A stretch of 64,000 bases of DNA from Syngnathus acus (Eukaryota; Chordata; Actinopteri; Syngnathiformes; Syngnathidae): contig NC_051091.1 in NCBI RefSeq assembly GCF_901709675.1, forward strand, positions 5,242,967-5,306,966, read 5' to 3'. The translations under genes were made by a program, and so were the position numbers. Numbering within the stretch: position 1 is the stretch's first letter; each line of letters opens with the position of its first letter. The notes beneath the pieces were generated by a model. It saw nothing but the letters and a program-made list of their open reading frames with translations. It was not told the DNA's origin and made no database searches. Positions 23,723-33,764 of this stretch are shown one piece after another.

Positions 23723-24404
23723 CACGTGTGTAGCATACATTTTGGCCCGAGCTGTGGGACGCTCTTGGGTTCATCATAAATCTTTAGCTGCTACTCTTCA
23801 CTGATCTGAGAGCAGCTGTGGCTCATTTTTAAAACGCTTCATGCACAACTTGTGGTTTGTGATAGTGGTCTTTATTTTTAGACTGATTCAAAATGGGAAA
23901 TTTGTGAGTTGAATGTTGACTACTCCTATCCAGGAGTGTGGGCCTGAGACTGTGTGCATGCAGCTGCAGGGATGGCGATGCATGGCGCTTGTTTGATATG
24001 TAGGCATATTTTTTTGGGGGGGGGTTAGGGTTAGGTATGTCCACATCACTCGATTAAATATTGGTCAAATATTTGAAAACACACAGAAGTATTGAAGCTG
24101 AAAACCCAAAATCTAAGAATTCCAAAACGGCTTATATTTACTAAGTTTTTAAAAATGTCAAATGTTTATTTATAAAACTGCAACAGCATGTCAGTATATA
24201 ACCTTTCTGACACATTGTATAATATGAAAAAAAATCATGACAAATATTTAAATTAGAAAAACTAAATGAAAAGTAATATAGAAGATGAAACTAACATTGA
24301 AAATTAAAGTAGAGAACCAAAAATATTTTCTCTCCCATGTTACATTTCTCTTGTTTTACAAAATCAAAAGTAAGTAAGTCACCCGTCTCTTTATTTCTCT
24401 GCAG

Positions 24405-25056
24405 AAAGCCAACAAGTGGAAAATTCCGGCGGACAACAAAAAAACCCGTCATCCAGACTTTCTTTGGCGGAACTTTTCCCCTCTCCCTTGGACCCTTGCT
24501 TGCCTCCAACTTGACTCCGAACTGAGTGAGGAGACGTGACAATCCAGAAGTGGACTCTTCCAAATGATGCTTTCATCAACAACCAGCTGGCCTGCAGTGA
24601 CAATGAAACAAGACGGGCGCCCACAAGCGCTTCTGATGGGAATGTTTACAGCTAAAATGCTAATAAGCTAATCACTCCAGCTCCGGCTCTCAAAGGCCCC
24701 ACTCGTGGGAAGACGGAGCGCATGAGGAATCAAATCTGATTTGGTTCTGCAGTGGTTGGACACCTTTCCGCATCTGATTCTCTTTTGTAAATAGAATGAA
24801 CTGCTTCCAACATCCACACATGCAGAAGCATTTCTTCTTCTGTAGAGTTTGTGCTGTGTCATACTGTCATGCAAGAATATACGATTGATGTATTTCTGGC
24901 ATTTCATGAGGCAAATGTGTTTTGAAATGTTGATTAGGAATGCTACATCATTTAGAGGTGCAGAAGTTGCTCTTCAATTTGTATAGTTTTGCATCCGCTT
25001 GTGATCTTTGTTGTGTCAGCTCCTGTGGCCAATAAAACTTTTTTTTTTGTAGTGAC
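24405..25056 (+). other. twist3: Probable noncoding last exon of twist3 with polyadenylation signal
   Basis: This begins at the strong acceptor described for the 3' UTR intron and ends shortly after AATAAA at 25031-25036, which is followed by a T-rich stretch. No open frame is conserved-looking. The hAT-type element is inserted only about 37 bp after this signal. Confidence 0.45.
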
Positions 25057-25065
25057 TGCTGCATT

Positions 25066-25073
25066 TCTTAGAA
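25066..25073. repeat. Left 8-bp target-site duplication of the hAT-type element
   Basis: TCTTAGAA occurs here and exactly again at 27856-27863, directly flanking the element termini. Confidence 0.93.
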
Positions 25074-25303
25074 CAGTGTTTCCCAACCTTTTTTCATTCA
25101 CGGCACACCTTTTCATTGGAAAAAATCTCGAGGCACACCACCAACAAAAAGCTGTTAAGTGTTACACCAGCTTCTATATTAAAATCAGTTATATTACAAC
25201 AAAAGACGTAAAGTTCTATTCCTATATATGTATGGAGAGTCGAATAATTGAATGAAAATAAATAGTAAATATTCTTTAAATTGTATTTCTTTTGTAAATG
25301 AAA

Positions 25304-25306
<3 letters not shown>

Positions 25307-25364
<58 letters not shown>
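25307..25364. repeat. (TA)n microsatellite
   Basis: About 29 TA dinucleotides inside the hAT-type element. Confidence 0.95.
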
Positions 25365-25369
<5 letters not shown>

Positions 25370-25920
25370 TGTCATATTGTCATATAAAGCAGTGAACCAA
25401 ATGTCAGATTTTTATATTTTGATTGGCGAATATAAATACAAGGGTTAGGGTTCGTGAACGAATCACTTCCTAAAATGATTCGTTCTTTTTTCAGTTCATA
25501 TGACTTCAACCAGTAGGTGTCGGTAATGCGCATTGAAGCTGGTGCCACCACGCCGTAAATCAAAACGAAGAAGAAAATGACGTAACTTCCTGTTTACGAA
25601 CGAGTCGTGAATTGCTTTTCCCGTTCCCAACTGAACGAAATCTGTGAGTGAACGAGTCAGTGATTTGCATTTCCAGTTCATCGCGAGAACGGATCAGCGA
25701 GGGAACGAATCCTGACTTTCCCGTTTGCGAACGCGCTAATGGGTGAACTGCCTTCCCGTGCATCAACGGATAAGTCAGTGAATGTGTTGCGTCTCCTGGC
25801 GTGAACTATGTAAGCCAGAATGTCGATTTACGATTTGCCAAGGAAAGAAAGAACCACTCACTGAAACACCACTTATTTTATGCACGTTTTCTCTAAGCTA
25901 ACGGCTAACTTTAGTGCATG

Positions 25921-26310
25921 AATTAAAACATAAAAATCAGACATTTGGTTAACTGCTTTATATGACAATATGTGTAGGTACACCTCATGGATACTTCAAA
26001 AGGTACACTACACGAGGTAAAAAAAAAAAAAAAAGAACAAATAAATAAAGGGTTAATTGCGCAATAAAAGCATATCTATATATATTCCCACACCTGGGAT
26101 CGAACCAAGTTCTTACCGAGCAAGAGCCCGTGTCATTATCCAGTCGACTATTTTTACCTGCAAGGCTGCAGTCGTCTGCACTGTTTTCTACTAGTGATGT
26201 GCATTCCAGTTGGGTGAACTGAATCTTTAGAATCGGTTCACTCAAAATATTTGTTCAAAAGAATCATTCACCGAATCGTTCACTACACTTTCTTATTTAT
26301 TTATTTATTC
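25921..26310. repeat. Left arm of a large palindrome
   Basis: This arm is the reverse complement of 27090-27465 at roughly 90 percent identity by eye. Shared blocks include TGTAGGTACACCTCATGGA, CACACCTGGGATCGAACCAA and ACTAGTGATGTGCATTCCAG. On the minus strand it carries a tRNA-like segment ending in a B-box-type GGTTCGATCCC. Confidence 0.88.
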
Positions 26311-26330
26311 TTTTTTTTTTTTTTACCGCA

Positions 26331-27085
26331 AAGGTCACAGGTGTCAAGCTCTAGTCCTTGGGGCCGCATTCCAACATGTTTTCCAAGATTCCCTCGTTAA
26401 GTGCACCTGCGTGAAAAGTTTTAGCTCCTTTCACGTTCCGCAGGAGCTAAAAGTTTTCACGCAGGTGCACTTAACGAGGGAATCACACGGACACTCCATT
26501 AGGTACACCGCCATTTTCAAGTGTACCTAATAACAGGCCACTTTATTAGGGAAATATCATGGTCAAAGGTCACAGGTGTCAAGCTCTAGTCCTCTGGGCC
26601 GCGTTCCAACATGTTTTCCAAGTGACCCTCGTTAAGCGCACCTGCGTGAAAAGTTTTAGCTGCTTTCACGTTCCGCAGGAGCTAAAACTTTTCACGCAGG
26701 TGCACTTAACGAGGGAATCACACGGACACTCCATTAGGTACACCGCCATTTTCAAGTGTACCTAATAACGGGCCACTTTATTAGGGAAATATCATGGTCA
26801 AAGGTCACAGGTGTCAAGCTTTAGTCCTCGGGGCCGCATTCCAACATGTTTTCCAAGAGTCCCTCGTTAAGTGCACCTGCGTGAAAAGTTTTAGCTCCTT
26901 TCATGTTCCGCAGGAGCTAAAAGTTTTCACGCAGGTGCACTTAACGAGGGAATCACACGGACACTCCATTAGGTACACCGCCACTTTCAAGTGTACCTAA
27001 TAACATGCCACTTTATTAGGGAAATATCATGGTCAAAGGTCACAGGTGTCAAGCTCTAGTCCTCGGGGCCGCATTCCAACATGTA
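26331..27085. repeat. Tandem array of 235-bp hairpin units (3.2 copies)
   Basis: AAGGTCACAGGTGTCAAGCT recurs at 26331, 26566, 26801 and 27036, exactly 235 bp apart with a few mismatches. Each full unit contains inverted arms of about 39 bp, from CCCTCGTTAAGTGCACCTGC to its reverse complement. They are separated by a 14-bp loop, so each unit can fold into a long hairpin. Short frames starting in consecutive units are by-products of the repetition. Confidence 0.93.
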
Positions 27086-27089
27086 AAAA

Positions 27090-27465
27090 GAATAAATAAA
27101 TAAGAAAGTGTAGTGAACGAATCGGTGAACGATTCTTTTGAACAAATATTTTGAGTGAACCGATTCTAAAGCTTCAGTTCACTTAACTGGAATGCACATC
27201 ACTAGTACAAGACAGTGCAGACGACCACAGGATTCCAGGTCGAAATAGCTGACTGGATAATAACACCGGCTCTTGCTCTGTAAGAACTTGGTTCGATCCC
27301 AGGTGTGAGACTGTATACAGATATGCTTTTATTGTGCAATTAACCCTTTATTTGTTCTTTTTTTTTTACCTCGTGTAGTGTACCTATTGAAGTGTCCATG
27401 AGGTGTACCTACACATATTGTCATATAAAGCAGCTAACCAAATGTCTGATTTTTATGTTTTAATT
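27090..27465. repeat. Right arm of the large palindrome
   Basis: This is the partner of 25921-26310. On the plus strand it carries the tRNA-like segment (about 27247-27305) with GGTTCGATCCC. Its outer end also matches, in direct orientation, the segment at about 25368-25440, so that block occurs three times in the element. Confidence 0.88.
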
Positions 27466-27855
27466 GGCGAATAAAAAACAAGGAATAAAACACCAGACAA
27501 GTTTTAACATAAATGTTTATTTGAAAACAATAATATATATATCACTTTAGGAAGTGATTCGTTCACTCTCGTTCACTGGGAAAAAAGAATCGTTCTTTTG
27601 AACGGATCGTTCACTCACGAGCCAACATTAACAGCAACACACACATAAACTGAGTATGTGCCGATGCCACAACATGAAATCTCAAGATTCTCCGATTTGC
27701 CACTTATGCACGATTAGCAAGTGGCTGACCAGGCCTTGCAACTGACCTGTGGTTTGGCGATCCTGTTTACAATGCGCTCGGTATTTAATGTTGGCCAATT
27801 TCCCACGGCACAGCTGAACATCTCTCATGGCACGCACACTGGTTGGGAAACACTG

Positions 27856-27863
27856 TCTTAGAA
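27856..27863. repeat. Right 8-bp target-site duplication of the hAT-type element
   Basis: TCTTAGAA is identical to 25066-25073. Confidence 0.93.
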
Positions 27864-28099
27864 TATATTGTCTTTTGAGAAACCAGGTGAGCAGTGCTTA
27901 AAATTTAATCTAATAATGTTTAGGTTAATTTTTTTTTTTAAATCAATATTTTGAAAATAAAAGTAGAAGTAATGGTCAGCACAGAATCTTATCTCGATTT
28001 TAAATAAAATAAAATAAAAAAGTGGTGCTCTTATGAATAGAAATAATTGATCAGAGAACACAATGAGTCAACTTTTTCAAATGAATATAATTGATTCTT

Positions 28100-29220
28100 T
28101 TTTTTCCAACAGTATAAAGATTAAAAAGCAGACAATCAAAAAAAGGCATCATATCAACGTGTCCTTCACGTAGCTTGGTCAGATACTTCATTTCACCATT
28201 TGGTCTCTTTAAGTAAGCACACTGGGTGGTTGTTCTTTGTCATTATGTACAAAAATAAGCTTTCATTAAGACAACAGGTGATTAAGATGTGTCGGATGTG
28301 AACGTCAACATGGTAACAATGGCTTGATGAGCCACCCAAAAAACCAGGGCGACCGGTTTTGTTTTCACATCGTCAGCAACATTATTAATGTGCTTGACAG
28401 CATTACGGCTGCACAAACAACCTGATAGTAACAAAGAAATTAAGATCAGATGCAATGTAGTCAAAACAACACATTGTCACATACAAGAGCACCTCAAAGG
28501 ATGTGCTGCATAAATAAACAATTATTTCTTTGAGATGGGGATTTCTTTTTCAACATTTCGGGGAAAATAACATTCACAAACTTCCTAAAGCTATGCCAGT
28601 CCATCGTCGGCACATTGTTGTAATAAACGGGCTCAGCTTGAGTTACAATGTTCAGTTGTGTGCACGAGTCAGCTGAATCGCAAAGGCTTTCGGTGGCAGT
28701 GCCGGAGTTAGTGAAGACATATAAGTATTGAGTACTTCTTTCAAAATACAGCAGGAATGCTCATCCATAGGTACGAAAAAAAAAAAAAAGTTTGACTCGA
28801 CACCATCAAGTCTTAGCGAGCCCCTGTCCTGGAGGGCATGTGCACTGTGGACTCCTGAAAACATGACATCGATCATCTTCGATTGGTCACGCCGCATTCA
28901 GGCTTTGCAGATTATGATGCCATGACGGTGGGGCTTGGTCAAAAACACTCCATCCAGGCCAAGCGAGAAAATAAAAAAAAATGATAAATCACTGTAGCTC
29001 GACCAGATAAAAAAAAATCCGTCTGAATATCTGAGCACAATCAGCCCTAAACTGTCAACATACGACAGTATATAGTGCAAAACGAATTCTTTCTTTTCGA
29101 TGATCATCACAAGGGGATGTCTGCTCTCCTTCACAGGCACATTTGTGTGTGTGCATTTTTACGTGTGTGTTCTTCCATTGAGGAACGCAAGAAGGTAGTC
29201 TGCTTCCGAAGATTCCCTCT
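28100..29220 (-). other. hdac7: Probable hdac7 3' UTR
   Basis: This sequence follows the hdac7 stop codon on the minus strand. No further coding exon is recognisable. The 3' limit is unknown because no clear AATAAA in the minus sense was picked out. Confidence 0.4.
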
Positions 29221-32200
29221 TCATGTGGAATGACTTTTCTCTGGCGTTTTGGCTGCATTTTTCCTGATTCAACGAGAAGGATGGTTATGAGTCATGCGAT
29301 TCATCAAACTATAAACCAGTACAGGTACAATCAATCAATACAACATTAAAATCTACATCTCCATGACAAAACTAGGCTAATTGCACATATTTGTGCTGTC
29401 TCCGTAACGCTATAAGAGGCTGTCCAAAGAGACAACACGTTAGCAGCTAGTGATGGCTGCCAGATGACAGGAAACAGGATGATTTACATTCTATAAGGGA
29501 AGCCAAGTCCAAAATATTTTTCACAATATTTTCTGCACGTCCCCCACTAGTTTAAACATGCTATTCTGTGGAAATGGATATAAGCAGAAAGATCTGCCCG
29601 TTTTTGTCCATCTCAGGAGGACGGCCATTTTACCAATTGACTGAAAATAATTGGGCTTATCTTGCAGATGTAGTATATGTGGATTTACGTGAACATTCCA
29701 CCAACCTGTCAGAAGCTCCCATGGAAAGCGAGGCGATGGCGTCGACGGCGTCGCTGTCCGAGTCTCGCCTCAGCCACCGCCTCTGGGCCTGCAGGTAGGA
29801 CAGCTCCACTGTGGCCGCAGAGTCCTTCACGCTCTGCCAGTAGTCACCTGACGCGAATGAAACGGAGAGGGAGGGGGAGAGAGATGACTGGCTGTCATCT
29901 GCTCGGTGCCGTTTAATGTTGCGCCATTCAAACTCTAAATATCCTTGTTGATAACATCAGAAATGTAAACTGAAAGGGCGTGTGACACACATTGAGAGGA
30001 AGTTTCAATCAGGCCAATGTGTTGCGAGAATACAACTCCCATATATTTCTCCCCGGGCTTAAATCACAGGCTTAACATTCTTGTGGCTTTGCAAATATTT
30101 TTAATTAATCTAATTTGGTTGGGATAACATTTGTGTGCAATCAGGAGGGGATGTTGTGAAGGTCGTGTGCCAGAGAAGTGTTTGAAGATAATTGGAGCCA
30201 GGGTGAATTTGTGTGGGTGTGTGTGTGCGTGTGTGGGATGGCCGGAGGGAGGGATGAGCGCCGAGGGCGTAGAGGAGGAGAGGTGACAAGGGAGGAAGAA
30301 GAAGAAGGTGAGCGCCTCAGAAGATTCAATTATAGACGATAGAAAAGGAACGATACTGGGACGCGGGCCGAGCTTGGATTTGTTCGATTTCCTGTAGGAA
30401 ACTTTACCCAAAACAAATAATACAAATTAATCCGTTTCAGGTTTAAACGGTTCACATCATGACATGATTTGTTATGTTACATAGGCAATGTTTGCTGCAA
30501 CATTTTTACAGTTTGAAATGTCTCCACCAAGCATCCAAAGATGAACCTGGCTTTTGTTTTTTACCTTTGGATACCTTAATTGCAACACTTCTTCCAAAAG
30601 AAGGAGCAGTGGAAACAAAAACACGAGTGCCTGCCCACCCATCAAGAATCAAATCAAAGGGGTGTCAAACTCATTTTTTCCACGGGCCACATTGTAGTCA
30701 TAGCTTCTTTCAGAGGGCCATTAAAGCTAGGGTCAGGGTTTCAAACTAGGGTTTCAAGCTAGGGTTAGGGTTTCAAAGTAGGGTTTCATACCTTATCCTA
30801 CCTTGAAACCCTAGTTTGAAACCCTAACCCTAGCTTTAAACCTATATTTGAAACCCTAACCCTAGCTTTAAACCCTACTTTGAAACCCTAACTCTCGTAT
30901 GAAACCCTACTTTGAAACCCTAACCCTAGCTTTAAACCCTAATTTGAAACCTTAACTCTAGTATGAACCCTACTTTGAAACCATAACCCTAGCTTTAAAC
31001 CCTACTTTGAAACCGCAACCCTAGCTTTAAACCCTACTTTGAAACCGTAACCCTAGCTTTAAACCCTACTTTAAAACCCTAACCCTAGTATGAAACCCTA
31101 CTTTGAAGCCCTAACCCTAGCTTTAAACTCTACTTTGAAACCCTAACTCTCGTATGAAACCCTACTTTAAAACCCTAACCCTAGTATGAAACCCTACTTT
31201 GAAGCCCTAACCCTAGCTTTAAACTCTACTTTGAAACCCTAACTCTCGTATGAAACCCTACTTTGAAACCCTAACCCTAGCTTTAAACCCTAATTTGAAA
31301 CCCTAACTCTAGTATGAACCCTACTTTGAAACCATAACCCTAACCCTAACCCTAGCTTTAAACCCTACTTTGAAACCGTAACCCTAGCTTTAAACCCTAC
31401 TTTAAAACCCTAACCCTAGTATGAAACCCTACTTTGAAGCCCTAACCCTAGCTTTAAACTCTACTTTGAAACCCTAACTCTCGTATGAAACCCTACTTTG
31501 AAACCCTAACCCTAGCTTTAAACCCTAATTTGAAACCCTAACTCTAGTATGAACCCTACTTTGAAACCATAACCCTAACCCTAACCCTAGCTTTAAACCC
31601 TACTTTGAAACCGTAACCCTAGCTTTAAACCCTACTTTAAAACCCTAACCCTAGTATGAAACCCTACTTTGAAGCCCTAACCCTAGCTTTAAACTCTACT
31701 TTGAAACCCTAACTCTCGTATGAAACCCTACTTTGAAACCCTAACCCTAGCTTTAGACCCTAATTTGAAACCCTAACTCTAGTATGAACCCTACTTTGAA
31801 ACCCTAACCCTAACCCTAACCCTAACCCTAGCTTTAAACCCTACTTTGAAACCGTAACCCTAGCTTTAAACCCTACTTTAAAACCCTAACCCTAGTATGA
31901 AACCCTACTTTGAAGCCCTAACCCTAGCTTTAAACTCTACTTTGAAACCCTAACTCTCGTATGAAACCCTACTTTAAAACCCTAACCCTAGTATGAAACC
32001 CTACTTTGAAGCCCTAACCCTAGCTTTAAACTCTACTTTGAAACCCTAACTCTCGTATGAAACCCTACTTTGAAACCCTAACCCTAGCTTTAAACCCTAA
32101 TTTGAAACCCTAACTCTAGTATGAACCCTACTTTGAAACCATAACCCTAACCCTAACCCTAGCTTTAAACCCTACTTTGAAACCGTAACCCTAGCTTTAA

Positions 32201-33733
32201 ACCCTACTTTAAAACCCTAACCCTAGTATGAAACCCTACTTTGAAGCCCTAACCCTAGCTTTAAACTCTACTTTGAAACCCTAACTCTCGTATGAAACCC
32301 TACTTTGAAACCCTAACCCTAGCTTTAAACCCTAACTCTAGTATGAACCCTACTTTGAAACCATAACCCTAACCCTAGCTTTAAACCCTACTTTGAAACC
32401 GTAACCCTAGCTTTAAACCCTACTTTAAAACCCTAACCCTAGTATGAAACCCTACTTTGAAGCCCTAACCCTAGCTTTAAACTCTACTTTGAAACCCTAA
32501 CTCTCGTATGAAACCCTACTTTGAAACCCTAACCCTAGCTTTAAACCCTAATTTGAAACCCCAACTCTAGTATGAACCCTACTTTGAAACCATAACCCTA
32601 ACCCTAACCCTAGCTTTAAACCCTACTTTGAAACCGTAACCCTAGCTTTAAACCCTACTTTAAAACCCTAACCCTAGTATGAAACCCTACTTTGAAGCCC
32701 TAACCCTAGCTTTAAACTCTACTTTGAAACCCTAACTCTCGTATGAAACCCTACTTTGAAACCCTAACCCTAGCTTTAGACCCTAATTTGAAACCCTAAC
32801 TCTAGTATGAACCCTACTTTGAAACCATAACCCTAACCCTAACCCTAACCCTAACCCTAGCTTTAAACCCTACTTTGAAACCGTAACCCTAGCTTTAAAC
32901 CCTACTTTAAAACCCTAACCCTAGTATGAAACCCTACTTTGAAGCCCTAACCCTAGCTTTAAACTCTACTTTGAAACCCTAACTCTCGTATGAAACCCTA
33001 CTTTGAAACCCTAATCCTAGCTTTAAACCCTAATTTGAAACCCTAACTCTAGTATGAACCCTACTTTGAAACCATAACCCTAACCCTAGCTTTAAACCCT
33101 ACTTTGAAACCGTAACCCTAGCTTTAAACCCTACTTTAAAACCCTAACCCTAGTATGAAACCCTACTTTGAAGCCCTAACCCTAGCTTTAAACTCTACTT
33201 TGAAACCCTAACTCTCGTATGAAACCCTACTTTGAAACCCTAACCCTAGCTTTAAACCCTAATTTGAAACCCTAACTAGTATGAACCCTACTTTGAAACC
33301 CTAACCCTAACCCTAGCTTTAAACCCTACTTTGAAACCGTAACCCTAGCTTTAAACCCTACTTTAAAACCCTAACCCTAGCTTTAAACCCTACTTTGAAA
33401 CCGTAACCCTAGCTTTAAACCCTACTTTAAAACCCTAACCCTAGTATGAAACCCTACTTTGAAGCCCTAACCCTAGCTTTAAACTCTACTTTGAAACCCT
33501 AACCCTAATTTAAAGTAAAGAGAATCTGCCAGAAATTATGCCCATTTGTTTCCCATGTTGATGCGAGCAGCTGTGCTTTGTTTACATCGTTTTTTTTTCT
33601 CACCTTGAACCTGGATTACACTCAGTAGTGAGTGTACAGCGTTGTCGCAGGGCTTTTGGTCCAACACGGACTGGGACAAAGGTTCCACCTGAGGTCCAAC
33701 AAGCAGGCAATGGTAAGCGGATGGTATGCGAAG

Positions 33734-33764
<31 letters not shown>

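Larger units (their letters stand above)
21151..24404 (+). other. twist3: Probable 3' UTR intron of twist3
   Basis: CCCTCAG/GTACAA at 21150/21151 and a pyrimidine-rich TTTATTTCTCTGCAG ending at 24404 form a plausible intron. TWIST1 and TWIST2 have a single intron located in the 3' UTR with a wholly noncoding second exon, so such an intron is expected. The interval contains microsatellites and a MITE fragment but no coding exon. Confidence 0.45.
25074..27855. mobile_element. Complete non-autonomous hAT-type element, 2.78 kb
   Basis: The left end reads CAGTGTTTCCCAACC and the right end GGTTGGGAAACACTG, which are perfect 15-bp inverted repeats. The flanks are the identical 8-bp sequence TCTTAGAA, the length expected of hAT transposition. 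The perfect duplication suggests a fairly recent insertion. There is no transposase frame. Inside, in order, are a (TA)n tract, a region repeating GAACGAATC-like motifs, a palindrome with arms of about 380 bp, and a core of tandem 235-bp units. It sits just after the twist3 polyadenylation signal, in the tail-to-tail gap with hdac7. Confidence 0.92.

Noticed and set aside
26559-27000. Pair of 68-residue near-identical proteins in tandem
   Set aside because: They are by-products of the 235-bp tandem units inside a transposon, with no domain or independent coding evidence.
29055-29258. A 67-residue frame (MQPKRQRKV...) as the hdac7 C-terminus
   Set aside because: It is in the wrong phase relative to the preceding 142-nt exon, which ends in phase 2. 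The in-phase reading ends at the stop at 29221.
26331-33510. A common origin for the 235-bp transposon units and the about 235-bp higher-order unit of the telomere-like satellite
   Set aside because: The lengths agree but the sequences are unrelated, so the shared number appears to be coincidence.
30726-33510. A true chromosome end or assembly end
   Set aside because: hdac7 exons in correct order and phase lie on both sides, so the array is interstitial as assembled.
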